The notes under the pieces: generated by a model | Told to the model about the DNA's origin: nothing | Seen by the model: the letters and a program-made list of their open reading frames with translations, nothing else | The model's database searches: none | From: Acidobacteriota bacterium | GTDB lineage: Bacteria; Acidobacteriota; Terriglobia; Terriglobales; Acidobacteriaceae | Length of the DNA: 64,000 nt | Direction: 5' to 3' | Assembly (NCBI GenBank): GCA_018268895.1 | Contig: JAFDVP010000007.1 | Location: 186,001 to 250,000, forward strand | In this document: positions 8,603 through 17,495 of the stretch, piece after piece | Numbering within the stretch: position 1 is the stretch's first letter | Layout: the number at the start of each line of letters is the position of its first letter | Translations under genes and position numbers: made by a program

Positions 8603-9874
8603 ATGCCGTGTTGCGCCTGTCCGCGCACCGGCCAGAGTTTTGAGATTCATGAAGGCGGACGCGGATTGAAGTTACCTGCATTTAAGATTGGCCTGCCCCA
8701 GCAGCTCGCCGCGTTACTGCTCGTTCTCTTCCTGGCGCAGTGCACCTGGGTCGTCTCGCGCCAGCAGCTCTCGACCGACGACTACCGCTTCGCCCGCTGC
8801 GGCCGCGAGATGTGGGAGCGCCCGTCGCCCATCGCCGGCTACTTCACCTCCTGCGGCAACCTCAACGGCGACGGCACGTTTGCCTACCGCGTCGCCGGCC
8901 TCCCGCTCACCGCGCAGCGCCTCGTCCTGCTCGCCGCCGACAAGCTCCGCAAGCCCGAGAACCGCCTCTACGCCGCCACCTCGCTCAACGGCTCCACCTG
9001 GGAGGCGCGCCACGAGATCACCAGCGTCAAGTACCTCATGCACCTACCCTTTGTCTTCTTCGCCGCGTGGCTCGGAGCGGGGCTGTGGTGGGTCTGTCGC
9101 CGACTCTTCGGTAACGAAGGCGGCTTCTTCGCGCTCGGGCTCTACTGCTTCTGCCCCGAGGTAGTGCGCTACGCGGTCACACCCAACAACGACGTGCTCG
9201 CCATGTGGGGACTCTACGGGCTGGTCTACACCGCCATCGGCGTCGCACACGCCATGCAGGGCCCGCGGCACAAGTGGCGCCCGCGCATTTTGCTGCTGAC
9301 GTTCGCGCTCGGCCTCACCGCCGCCGCGCACCTGCTGGCGGCGATGCTCGGCTTCCTCGCCGCTATCGTCTTCATGATGTACCTCGCTGAGCGCCGCCGC
9401 AGCTACGTCATGCAGATTCTCATCTACTCCGCGCTGGGAGCTCTCGTCGTCCTGCTGGCCTCCTACGCCTTCCGCCTCGCGGCCTTCAGCTACATCTTCA
9501 CTGGCGGCGGCGCGCGCTTCTGGTTCTCGCTGGACGCGGTGCGCGGCTTCTTCACCAGTCCAGCGAACGCGCCCATCGTCGGAGCCCTTGCCGTCTCCGG
9601 GGCGCTCTATCTCGTGGCGCGCCGCTGCCGCTACTTCGGCAATACGGCGCCGCTGCTCATGGCGCTGGCGCTGTTTCCCGTCATCACGACACAGACCGTC
9701 TCCCAACCGTGGCTCTGGGCGCTGCCGTTCCTCTTCACCTTTGCCGGAGGGGTCTTCGCCGACGTCTTCGAGTCGCGCCACCGCAAGCTCTTCCTCGCGC
9801 TCGCCGGACTGATCCTCATCGCACAGGCCGCAGTCTCAGTTGCCCTGCTGCCCGCCATCGCCCATGGTCTATAA
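8603..9874 (+). CDS. Polytopic membrane protein, unknown function (GT-C-like?)
   Basis: Up to 423 residues with about nine or ten hydrophobic segments. The first (PQQLAALLLVLFLAQCTWVV, residues about 32-51) is followed by a long hydrophilic loop (about 52-145) with RFARCGREMWERP, LNGDGTFAYRVAG and RLYAATSLNG; a first large extracytoplasmic loop is seen in GT-C glycosyltransferases, but the Asp-rich DD or DE catalytic motif is not clear. From about 145 the protein is nearly all membrane. The start is uncertain: ATG 8603 gives 21 extra hydrophilic residues, while TTG 8666 would begin directly before helix 1. Function not assigned. Confidence 0.6.
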   Translation: MPCCACPRTGQSFEIHEGGRGLKLPAFKIGLPQQLAALLLVLFLAQCTWVVSRQQLSTDDYRFARCGREMWERPSPIAGYFTSCGNLNGDGTFAYRVAGLPLTAQRLVLLAADKLRKPENRLYAATSLNGSTWEARHEITSVKYLMHLPFVFFAAWLGAGLWWVCRRLFGNEGGFFALGLYCFCPEVVRYAVTPNNDVLAMWGLYGLVYTAIGVAHAMQGPRHKWRPRILLLTFALGLTAAAHLLAAMLGFLAAIVFMMYLAERRRSYVMQILIYSALGALVVLLASYAFRLAAFSYIFTGGGARFWFSLDAVRGFFTSPANAPIVGALAVSGALYLVARRCRYFGNTAPLLMALALFPVITTQTVSQPWLWALPFLFTFAGGVFADVFESRHRKLFLALAGLILIAQAAVSVALLPAIAHGL

Positions 9875-9890
9875 ACGACACCCCTCTGTG

Positions 9891-9916
9891 TGTCATTCCG
9901 AGCGAAGCTCGAACCG
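9891..9916. repeat. R1 single arm
   Basis: tgtcattccgagcgaagctcg, a lone arm of the R1 family, between the membrane protein and the L,D-transpeptidase gene. No matching second arm within 120 bases. Confidence 0.5.
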
Positions 9917-10001
9917 CCTCGCACCGAATCCAGCCGCCGATGCTGCATAATGGCCGCAGCCCACGAAAGACGGATCCACCGTCGAGGACGGTCACTCTCG
10001 C

Positions 10002-11759
10002 ATGTTGAAGCTCTCCGCCAGGTACGCCGGTGCAGTGTGCGCCCTCGCTCTTCTCCTCAGCGCTGAAGGCTGCCGCAAGCCGCGCAAGACCACCTCCGCT
10101 CCCAACACCACCGACTACTCCGACAACCTGCAGCCGCTCGTCGCCTCGCCGCAGCTCAGCTTTCTGCGCTGGCCCAACGTCGCCGAGTACCAGCCCTTCG
10201 TCAAGACCTTCTACGAAGATCGCAACTACGAGATCGCCTGGACCCGCGAAGGTCAACCCACCCTCGCGGCCAAGGGCTTCATGATCGCCTTCGCCAACGC
10301 GGAGCTGAAGGGCCTCAACCCCGAGGACTACGACAGCTCGCGCTGGCTCGACCGCGTGCGCGGCGTCGCCGGACGCCACCCCGACGAGGTCGCGCAGTTC
10401 GATGTCGCGATGACCGTCTGCGTCATGCGCTTCATCTCCGACCTACGCATCGGCCGCGTCAATCCGCAGCACTTCAACTTCGACATCGACGTCACCGGCA
10501 AGAAATACAATCTCGCCGAGTTCGTCTCCGACAACGCCGTCGACGTCACCGACGTCACCGCGCTGCTCAAAAAGGTCGAGCCCGATTCCAGCCTCTACCG
10601 CCGCACCGAGCAGGCGCTCGCGCAGTATCTCGACCTTGAGAAGAAGCAGATCGAGCGGGGCAACGACCCGCTGCCCGAGTACGAACGCACCATCACCGTC
10701 GGCGACTCCTTCGACGACGCCCCTCTGCTCATCGAGCGTCTACAGCTCGAAGGCGACCTCGAAGCCGAGGACGGCACTGGCGACAACGCGTCAAAGCGTT
10801 CAGACGTCTACACCAAACGTCTCTCCGCCGCCGTCAAGGAGTACCAGCACCGTCACGGCCTCACCGAAGACGGCAAGCTCACCTCGCAGACGATCGCCTC
10901 GCTCAACGTGCCCATGGCCGAGCGCGTGAAGCAGCTCTCCTACACGCTCGAACGCTTCCGCTGGCTCCCGGCGCCGTATGAGAATCCGCGCCTCATGGTC
11001 AACCTGCCCGAGTTCGTCCTGCGCGGCTACACGCCCGACCATCAGCTCGACTTCACCATGCGCGTCGTCGTCGGCCAGGTGATGGGCGAGCACCAGACGC
11101 CCGTCTTCGCGCACATGATGAAGTACCTCATCTTCCGGCCCTACTGGAACGTGCCCGTCGACATCGCGCAAAAAGAGCTCGTCCCGCACATGGAGACCAA
11201 CCGCGGCTACCTCGAGCAGAAGAACTTCGAGGTCGTCACCTCCAAGGGCCAGCCCGTAACGAACTACACCGTCAAGCAGATCGCACAGGGCTCCTACATG
11301 GTGCGCGAAAAGCCCGGGCCAAAGAACTCGCTCGGCCTCGTGAAGTTCATGTTCCCCAATCAGTACGACGTCTACCTGCACTCGACGCCCGCGGTCTCGC
11401 TCTTCAGCCGCACCCGCCGCGACTTCTCCCACGGCTGCATCCGCGTGCAGAAGCCCGAGGACCTCGCCGCATGGCTGCTCGACGGACAGAAGGACAAGGA
11501 CGGCGAAGACTGGGACCTCCAGAAGGTCCACGAGGCCATGACCGACGGCCCGGACAACCACCAGGTCAACCTCAAGACCCCCGTGCCCATCGTCATCTTC
11601 TACATGACCGCCGAGGTCGAAGAAGACAATCGGGTCCACTTCTTCGACGACATCTACGGCTACGACGCCGCCCTCGAGAAGACCCTCAGCAAAGGCCCAC
11701 CCTACCCCATCAAACCCGACCCCGCGCCCCCCAAACCCAAACCCGGCGACACGCTGTAG
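10002..11759 (+). CDS. L,D-transpeptidase, YcbB/LdtD type
   Basis: 585 residues. A hydrophobic N-terminus (residues 8-20) ends at C24 after SAEG, a weak lipobox, so this may be a lipoprotein. Residues about 50-255 match the L,D-transpeptidase scaffold domain, 266-312 a peptidoglycan-binding-1-like repeat (AVKEYQHRHGLTEDGKL), and 330-490 the YkuD catalytic domain. H460 and S476-H477-G478-C479 give the HXX14-17-SHGC motif with C479 as nucleophile. It makes 3-3 meso-Dap crosslinks in periplasmic peptidoglycan, bypassing penicillin-binding proteins. An acidic tail rich in Pro (about 565-585) is unusual. No operon partner. Confidence 0.92.
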   Translation: MLKLSARYAGAVCALALLLSAEGCRKPRKTTSAPNTTDYSDNLQPLVASPQLSFLRWPNVAEYQPFVKTFYEDRNYEIAWTREGQPTLAAKGFMIAFANAELKGLNPEDYDSSRWLDRVRGVAGRHPDEVAQFDVAMTVCVMRFISDLRIGRVNPQHFNFDIDVTGKKYNLAEFVSDNAVDVTDVTALLKKVEPDSSLYRRTEQALAQYLDLEKKQIERGNDPLPEYERTITVGDSFDDAPLLIERLQLEGDLEAEDGTGDNASKRSDVYTKRLSAAVKEYQHRHGLTEDGKLTSQTIASLNVPMAERVKQLSYTLERFRWLPAPYENPRLMVNLPEFVLRGYTPDHQLDFTMRVVVGQVMGEHQTPVFAHMMKYLIFRPYWNVPVDIAQKELVPHMETNRGYLEQKNFEVVTSKGQPVTNYTVKQIAQGSYMVREKPGPKNSLGLVKFMFPNQYDVYLHSTPAVSLFSRTRRDFSHGCIRVQKPEDLAAWLLDGQKDKDGEDWDLQKVHEAMTDGPDNHQVNLKTPVPIVIFYMTAEVEEDNRVHFFDDIYGYDAALEKTLSKGPPYPIKPDPAPPKPKPGDTL

Positions 11760-11992
11760 CTGGCTCTTAAAGCTGTCACTGTCTCAAAACCAATCATTTA
11801 CCTTCGGGCAGTATGTTGATCGACATGGCGATGAATGACACCCGAACGATCCGACTGATGGCAGTTCTGTCGTCGACATCCCTCTATTTTTAATGAACCG
11901 AGGGTCGAAAGATTTCTGAATCGGCAAAGGCCACTTATCGAATCCCGCATGACCTCTGCGTCATCGAATCGAACGACAAACGCACTTTCCCT

Positions 11993-13288
11993 ATGAGCAC
12001 AGCGACTGCACAGCCGACGGCCCCGCCGATCGATCCCGAACTTCCGGCGCCTCTATCCATGTCCGAGGTGCTGCGTTTTCCCCTGCTGCGCCGTCTCTGG
12101 TATGCGCAGATCATCTCTGTGTTCGGGGACTTCCTTGCACTGTTTGCCGTCATCAGCATCCTCACCTTCAAGCTGCATGGCACGGCACAGCAGGTAACCG
12201 GGGTGCAGATCGCGTACATGCTGCCGATCGCGGTGCTGGGCATCCTGGCCGGGGTCTTCGTCGACCGCTGGCCGCTCAAACCGACGATGGTGTCGAGCGA
12301 CTCGCTGCGCGCCGGGCTGGTGCTGCTGCTGATCTTTGCGACGCAGCCATGGCACTTCTATGCCATCCTTGCGGCGATCAGCATCGTGTCGAGCTTCTTT
12401 GCGCCGGCGCAGGGAGTGGCGATCCGCTCGGCCGTGCCGCTGCACGGTCTGCGCTCGGCGAATGCGCTGATGCAGCAGGTGATGTTCGGCATGAGGATTG
12501 TCGGGCCGGCGATTGCTTCGTTCATGGTGGCGTCGTTTGGTTCGGTGAGCTGCTATGTGCTGGATTCGGCGAGCTTCGTCGGGTCGGCGGCGCTGATCGG
12601 TTCGGTGGCCTTTGTGCAGACGACACCGGCGGCGAGCAAATCTGAGAGCCACGCTGGAGACGTCTCCGCGCTCAGCAAGATATGGCTGGACATGAAGCAG
12701 GGCATCGACTTCATCGTGCATCATGCTGCTCTGCTGTTCGTCATTCTGGCGATGGCTGCGGGCATGTTTGTGCTGGGCTGCTTTGGCCCGCTGATCGCCG
12801 TCTATGTGCGCGACTCGCTTCATGCGTCGACGCGCGCCTTCGGCATTGTCGCGGCGATGATCGGGGTAGGGATGCTGGTGGGCATCAACGGGCTGAACAC
12901 GTTCGGGAAGAAGCTGTCGAACACGCTGCTGGTCTACTCCGGCCTGTGCGGCATCGCGCTGGGGCTGGTGATTCTGACGACGCTGCCGCATATCTGGTCG
13001 ACGATCGTGGGGAACCTGGCGATCGGCTTCTCGGTTGCGGGAATCATCGTCCCTTCGCAGACGCTGTTCCAGCAGGCGACTCCGCCGGAGCTGATGGGCC
13101 GCGTGGGGTCGACGTTTATGTCGATCGTCTTCGCGGCACAGATTGCGGGGCTGGTGCTGAGCGGCGTTCTGACGCAGCATATCGGCGTGCGACAGGTCTT
13201 CGGCCTGTGCGCGGTGATGATGATCGTCCTTACGGCCGTAGGCAAGCTGTGGATGGAGCCGAAGCCGGTTGCGGTCCCTACCGTGTGA
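11993..13288 (+). CDS. MFS transporter, EntS/MFS_3-like
   Basis: 431 residues with 12 predicted helices beginning at about residue 38 (LLRRLWYAQIISVFGDFLAL). Motif A appears as GVFVDRWPLKP after helix 2. This pattern is that of the MFS_3 / EntS-like branch, exporters of siderophores or drugs. The N-terminal 25 residues are Pro-rich and hydrophilic. No good ribosome site precedes ATG 11993, so the exact start is not certain. The 233 bp upstream gap shows no gene. Confidence 0.85.
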   Translation: MSTATAQPTAPPIDPELPAPLSMSEVLRFPLLRRLWYAQIISVFGDFLALFAVISILTFKLHGTAQQVTGVQIAYMLPIAVLGILAGVFVDRWPLKPTMVSSDSLRAGLVLLLIFATQPWHFYAILAAISIVSSFFAPAQGVAIRSAVPLHGLRSANALMQQVMFGMRIVGPAIASFMVASFGSVSCYVLDSASFVGSAALIGSVAFVQTTPAASKSESHAGDVSALSKIWLDMKQGIDFIVHHAALLFVILAMAAGMFVLGCFGPLIAVYVRDSLHASTRAFGIVAAMIGVGMLVGINGLNTFGKKLSNTLLVYSGLCGIALGLVILTTLPHIWSTIVGNLAIGFSVAGIIVPSQTLFQQATPPELMGRVGSTFMSIVFAAQIAGLVLSGVLTQHIGVRQVFGLCAVMMIVLTAVGKLWMEPKPVAVPTV

Positions 13289-13344
13289 GTCTGTCTCGCG
13301 AGCTTGGCATCTCCGAACGCATATCTCAGAATCGATAGCTTCAA

Positions 13345-13363
13345 CCTGGGGCGATGCCCCAGG
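13345..13363. repeat. Hairpin cctggggcgatgccccagg
   Basis: A perfect 8 bp stem with a 3-base loop lies between the convergent MFS and YceI genes. There is no T-tract on either strand, so it is not a classical terminator; flanking ctggtac resembles sequence near 1100, suggesting another dispersed repeat. Confidence 0.45.
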
Positions 13364-13404
13364 CTGGTACCCTGCCACGGGCCTTTCCTCATCTCCGTCG
13401 GGGG

Positions 13405-14076
13405 CTAAGGCATGCTTCGTTTGAAGCGGTAGACGAGCTCGAGGCCGATCTTGTTGTCGACGCTGGCCAGACGTCCGATCTTGGGCTGGGTCAGGCCAAA
13501 CTGGTCGAAGGTCAGCGTGGTCTTGGCGCGGCCGGCCACCGTGTCGGTACGCGGGTTGAAGGTTGCGATGCCCTGGAAGGTCACTTCTTTGGTGACGCCG
13601 TGAATGGTGAGGTTACCGGTAAGCGAGATGCCCGCCTGCCCAGCGGAGGGAATCATCTTGTCGAGGCCGGTAACCCCGGTGGGGACAAACTCGGCGTCGG
13701 GGAACTTCGCGGTCTCGAGCGTGCGGTTCTGGATGTAGCCGTCGCGCTGGTCCTGGTCGCTCTTCAGTCCACGAAGATCAACCGTCAGCTTCGAGCCCGG
13801 GGCAACGGTTCCGTCGGCATTGATCGTCAACGTACCGCTGACCAGGTTCGTGGTGCCTTCCGCATCGTTGGTGAAGGCGACGCCGACAAACTGTTCTGTG
13901 ACGCGATAGGTTGCGGAGGAGCCGTCAACGATCTCCAGCTTCGCGCCGGCAGTCGGAGGAGGTGGTGGTGGCGGCTGGTTTCCCGGCCCAGGACGGGGCC
14001 CCGCGTTCTGAGCATTCATCGAAACACTGGCCAGCGTAAGCACGCTTACGAGCACCAATGAGGGTGTGCGTAACAT
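13405..14076 (-). CDS. YceI family secreted protein
   Basis: 223 residues. Signal peptide residues 1-22 (cleavage after SMNA), a Pro-rich linker (about 28-41), and the YceI lipocalin-like barrel from about 45 to the end: YRVTEQFVGVAFTN, a DLRGLKSDQDQRD loop and LTIHGVTKEVTFQG. YceI proteins bind long isoprenoids or amphiphiles in the periplasm; the ligand here is unknown. ATG 14076 has ggggagg five bases upstream, fixing the start. Confidence 0.9.
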   Translation of the reverse strand: MLRTPSLVLVSVLTLASVSMNAQNAGPRPGPGNQPPPPPPPTAGAKLEIVDGSSATYRVTEQFVGVAFTNDAEGTTNLVSGTLTINADGTVAPGSKLTVDLRGLKSDQDQRDGYIQNRTLETAKFPDAEFVPTGVTGLDKMIPSAGQAGISLTGNLTIHGVTKEVTFQGIATFNPRTDTVAGRAKTTLTFDQFGLTQPKIGRLASVDNKIGLELVYRFKRSMP

Positions 14077-14254
14077 ACAACCTCCCCGGAAAATTACTGA
14101 TCGAGCTGCGTAATGAGGGTAGACGGGCGTGACCGCAAAAAAGCTGCAAGTGAACTACAGCACCCTTACTTGACGGCGGCTTGGGCCGGCGACAAAGACG
14201 ACCGAAAGAAGCCTCCGGCCGTCTCTTTCGCGGTGCTGATTGGAGCAGGATTTT

Positions 14255-14446
14255 CTACTTCTCTTTCGAGACCGCAGCGACCATCAGGTCAGACGCCTTG
14301 GCGGCAAGCGCTGTGGTCTCCGTCTCGTAGGCGGGAGCGTCGATCGTCATCATGTAAGCCTTATGTTTGACGTTATCGCCGGTGAAGGCTTCGCCAAGAG
14401 CGTTGGCGCGCTTTTCTGCCGCAGTCTTGGCGTCGTACTTGGCCAT
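14255..14446 (-). CDS. Possible small hypothetical protein (63 aa)
   Basis: A short Ala/Lys-rich ORF (MAKYDAKTAAEKRANALGEA at the start) between yceI and the divergent 14535 gene. Codon use favours G/C at third positions like its neighbours, which argues for a real or recently real gene, but the ribosome site is poor and I do not recognise the family. The frame stays open upstream of the ATG through tgcacgggtgtcctg, so it could be the remnant of a longer gene. Confidence 0.35.
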   Translation of the reverse strand: MAKYDAKTAAEKRANALGEAFTGDNVKHKAYMMTIDAPAYETETTALAAKASDLMVAAVSKEK

Positions 14447-14534
14447 CTCGCCGATGCCGGTATCGCTGTGCAGATGCAGGACACCCGTGCACCCGTGTTT
14501 GCGGCGGCGATGATTTGGTTATTCTTAATCTGAC

Positions 14535-15122
14535 ATGCGCCGTTTGCCGATCGCACTGGTTGTTTTTGCCGCACTTTCCACCCGGGCCCGCGCTACCGAG
14601 GTTGGCATCTCCGCGCAGGCGCTGGAACGCACGCTGAAGACGCAGCTCTTCAATGCCTCCGATGGGCGCTACTATCTGCGCGGCGACCACAAATCGGCGT
14701 GCTACGTCTACGCCGAAGATCCGCGCGTCTCGTTTGAGCAGGACCGCGTCGTCGTGCACATTCACACTCGCGCCAGGTTGGGGACGTCGCTTCGCGGGTC
14801 GTGCATCGGCGTCTCGATCACCCGCGATGTCGATGTCTCGGTGCTGCCCGACGCCGAGGGCGAGACGATCGGCTTTCGCGATGCGCGCATCGACCACCTG
14901 TCGGATTCGCGCGAGCTGAATTTCCTGCTGGTACCGTTTCTGAGCCGTCAGCTTCCGCAGCAGATGAAGGTGAACGCCGCCGACCTGATGCGGCAGCTAC
15001 TCAGTCGCTCCGCCGAGAGTACCGGCTACGCCATCACTCTGACGTCGCTCAAGATTCACTCCATGATCGTCCAGGGGGCCCTTCTTGTACTCGACGTCGA
15101 TACCGGTCTGAGCGTTCACTGA
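14535..15122 (+). CDS. Secreted hypothetical protein (195 aa)
   Basis: A signal peptide (MRRLPIALVVFAALSTRARA, residues 1-20) precedes a soluble domain with alternating beta-strand pattern (VVVHIHTRARLG, VDVSVLP) and amphipathic helices, somewhat like periplasmic lipid-binding SMP/BPI-type folds. I do not recognise the family. The 3' end overlaps the convergent DUF4105-like gene by 126 bp; both reading frames keep good coding character, so this looks like a true antisense overlap rather than a miscall. Confidence 0.65.
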   Translation: MRRLPIALVVFAALSTRARATEVGISAQALERTLKTQLFNASDGRYYLRGDHKSACYVYAEDPRVSFEQDRVVVHIHTRARLGTSLRGSCIGVSITRDVDVSVLPDAEGETIGFRDARIDHLSDSRELNFLLVPFLSRQLPQQMKVNAADLMRQLLSRSAESTGYAITLTSLKIHSMIVQGALLVLDVDTGLSVH

Positions 15123-16136
15123 GTCCGCCGTCAGGGCGCGCTCGCTCTGACGCGCCAGCGCCACGCGGGCATCTTCGCCGGGAAGCATGACGATCTCGGC
15201 GTTCTTCGGCGGCGAGTAGCGTCCCTGCGTGAGATAGGTGATGCCAATCACTCCGGTGAACTCCGGGTAGAAGACTGCCAGGGGGACGACATACTTCTTC
15301 GACTTCAGCAGTGACTCGGCGATGCCGTCGATCCTGTGGCTGCGCGGAATGGTGCCCTGCACCTGCGGAATGACGAAGACGGTGTACGGCAGATCAGGGT
15401 TCTTCTTCGCATACTTCTCGAGCGAACGAGCCACCTGCTTCGGGGTCGTCAGGCCGAAGTCGGCCAGGTAGTTGCGCGTGACGGCGTGCGGAAAGTAGCT
15501 GTTGAGCGCCGTGCGCGAGAAGTCGGCGCAGTTGCGAAAGAACAGGTTGAAGTGGCTGATGTTCCTGTGGTCGTTATAACGCGCGATGAAGCGCGCGTCC
15601 TCCTCGCTGGTGGTCTCGAACTGGAAGCCGTAGATCTTGCGATCGTAGGACGAGCCCACAAGCTGGGTCCACTCGCCCTTCGGCGTACTTGGCGTGCCGT
15701 CGTCGGCAACCTCGTCGGGGGCGATCGTTTCCAGGTGGTCGCGCCGGTAGGCGTCGCGCAGGCGGTCGCGCATGGCTACGTCGGCCAGCAGGGGAATCTG
15801 GTTCCTGTCCTCGACGGCGTAGAGGTAGGGCAGCAGGGGAATGGCGATCCAGTCGTATCCCTTGATGTTGTGATAGCGGCTGACGACGGCACCCAGCTCG
15901 CCCTCGCGGCAAACGCGCAGCCGCGTTGGGCTGTCGGCGCAGATGTGGTTAAAGTAGAGCGCGGCGTGTCCGGTGGGGTTGACGCTGCCGAACCCTCCGT
16001 AGGGCTCCTCCATCAGAAAGGCGACGTCGGCGCGGGAGGGCATGGCCAAGGCCAGCAGGGCCGCCAGCGCAATGATGGTGGCGCAGAGACTCCATCGCCG
16101 GCCCTTCCGCGTGTCATGTTTGTGTCTCAATCTCAT
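14997..16136 (-). CDS. Secreted protein with permuted papain-like (DUF4105/NlpC-like) fold
   Basis: 379 residues from ATG 16136, where a signal peptide (basic n-region, hydrophobic about 17-32, cleavage after PSRA) starts directly; a longer frame to 16274 lacks one. A TGHAALYF motif (H57) near the N-terminus and FFRNCADFSR (C203) further on are the His-before-Cys order of circularly permuted NlpC/P60-like and DUF4105 (Lnb N-terminal) proteins. If so it is a periplasmic Cys hydrolase acting on peptide or acyl bonds. Predicted only from motif order. The last 126 bases overlap the convergent gene. Confidence 0.6.
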   Translation of the reverse strand: MRLRHKHDTRKGRRWSLCATIIALAALLALAMPSRADVAFLMEEPYGGFGSVNPTGHAALYFNHICADSPTRLRVCREGELGAVVSRYHNIKGYDWIAIPLLPYLYAVEDRNQIPLLADVAMRDRLRDAYRRDHLETIAPDEVADDGTPSTPKGEWTQLVGSSYDRKIYGFQFETTSEEDARFIARYNDHRNISHFNLFFRNCADFSRTALNSYFPHAVTRNYLADFGLTTPKQVARSLEKYAKKNPDLPYTVFVIPQVQGTIPRSHRIDGIAESLLKSKKYVVPLAVFYPEFTGVIGITYLTQGRYSPPKNAEIVMLPGEDARVALARQSERALTADSVNAQTGIDVEYKKGPLDDHGVNLERRQSDGVAGTLGGATE

Positions 16137-16417
16137 CACTTTTATAAAAACGGCTGCGGCCGTCTTGTTGCGGCCGTCGAACGCGTAGCGTTGAGGGTCG
16201 CTAAGGTTACGTTTATCTGGAGATAGCTCCATAACATCGCCTGTACATACGATGCGGAAACCGGCCCGGTTCACGAAGATCGTCCCAAATTGCTGTGGAT
16301 TTTCCCGTGAGAGGATGCCACGGTCAAACGAATGACCTGCAAGGGCTTAGACGATTTCATGTCGAATTTGGTTAGCCCGAAAGTGCCTGAATTTCAATAA
16401 CCCAAAACATGGGAGAT

Positions 16418-17194
16418 TTACCGCGAGGAGGGGTCGTCTTTGGCCTCGCCGACCTGCTTCTGCCCGTAGGGGCAGATCTTTAGCAGAGGACACTGCCTGC
16501 ACCTGGGGGAGTCGAAGGTGCAGATCGTCTGGCCGAGTTTTTTGACGAGTTGGTGATGGTCGTCGAGCATCTCGGCCGTCCATGTCTCCGGGACAAGGCG
16601 CATCAGCCGCTCCTCGGTGGTGGCGGCGTCGGCGCGGGGCGTAAGCCCCAGCCGCTGCGAGACGCGGAGGTGGTGCGCGTCCATGGAGATGGCCTTGCGG
16701 CGCAGGGTGGAGAAGTTGACGATGGCGGCGCTGGTCTGCGGACCGATGCCGGGAAACTGTTCGAGCCAGGCGCGAATCTTGTCGGTGCGGTAGCGGGCGA
16801 GGAAGTCGAGCGTCAGCGAGCCGTAGCGCTCGGTAATCTGCTCCAGCGAGACCTTCAGGTGCAGCGCCTTCTGCTCAGGGAAAGTGATGTCGCGGATCGC
16901 GTCTTCGATCTCCTTCAGCGGAGCGTCGCGGAGGTTCTCCCACGTACCGAAGCGCGAGCGCAGATTGCGCACCACAGCATAAGTCATCTCCGTCTTTGTG
17001 CGCGAGGCCAGCAGAGAGTAGATGAACTGCGAGAGCGGGTCCCATGGCTCGCGCTTCTCCGGCTGACCAAAATCACCGAGCAGCAGACGGTGAACGTAGG
17101 GCAGCTTGTCGGCTTCCTCAGGCGTAGGACGGCGGCGATGCGCGCTCGCTCCATCCTCTGCCGCCTCTGGAAACAACTCCGTTTCATTCTGCAT
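16418..17194 (-). CDS. Endonuclease III-like HhH-GPD DNA glycosylase
   Basis: 258 residues. The helix-hairpin-helix is FPGIGPQTSAA (147-157), the catalytic Asp is D172 (SMDAHHLRVSQ, aligned with VDTH of Nth), and C225, C232, C235, C241 form the C-x6-C-x2-C-x5-C [4Fe-4S] site. Q153 stands where bifunctional Nth has its Schiff-base Lys (LPGVGRKT), so this is likely a monofunctional glycosylase without AP-lyase activity. Its base specificity cannot be predicted. It lies about 3.8 kb from MutY, on the opposite strand. Confidence 0.85.
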   Translation of the reverse strand: MQNETELFPEAAEDGASAHRRRPTPEEADKLPYVHRLLLGDFGQPEKREPWDPLSQFIYSLLASRTKTEMTYAVVRNLRSRFGTWENLRDAPLKEIEDAIRDITFPEQKALHLKVSLEQITERYGSLTLDFLARYRTDKIRAWLEQFPGIGPQTSAAIVNFSTLRRKAISMDAHHLRVSQRLGLTPRADAATTEERLMRLVPETWTAEMLDDHHQLVKKLGQTICTFDSPRCRQCPLLKICPYGQKQVGEAKDDPSSR

Positions 17195-17280
17195 TGCCTA
17201 TCGATTCTAGTGATTTTTGAGGGAGGCAGAGCATCTGACGGGCCTTCTATCTTGCGGGCCTTCCTATGCGGACAGTTAAT

Positions 17281-17410
17281 TTGTCATCCTGAGCGAAGCG
17301 GCAAAGCCGCGCAGTCGAAGGACCTGTATTTGTTAGTTCCCGCAGCAATCATCCACCGGAAGACCAGATGCAGGTCCTTCGACTCCGCTGCGCTCCGCTC
17401 AGGATGACAA
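17281..17410. repeat. R1 palindromic repeat, two-armed copy
   Basis: Left arm ttgtcatcctgagcgaagc with cgaaggacctg; right arm caggtccttcgactcc with gctcaggatgacaa; about 45 bases of unrelated spacer. The arms are reverse complements, so the whole can fold into one large hairpin. Occupies most of the 301 bp gap before the asparaginase gene. Confidence 0.85.
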
Positions 17411-17443
17411 GCAGTGTAGCTGGGATGTCCCGGTAACTTGCCG

Positions 17444-17471
17444 TTCCCATCCTTCACGAAGGGTGGAATGA
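17444..17471. repeat. R2 palindromic repeat, short copy
   Basis: cccatccttcacgaagggtgg, the hairpin core of the R2 family without its gggtgc flank, directly after the R1 copy. Confidence 0.55.
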
Positions 17472-17495
17472 AAGATGTGGCAGGGCCGCAAGCTC

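Noticed and set aside
17281..17471. Repeat cluster as a CRISPR array
   Set aside because: The units are inverted, not direct; no regular spacer length and no cas genes.
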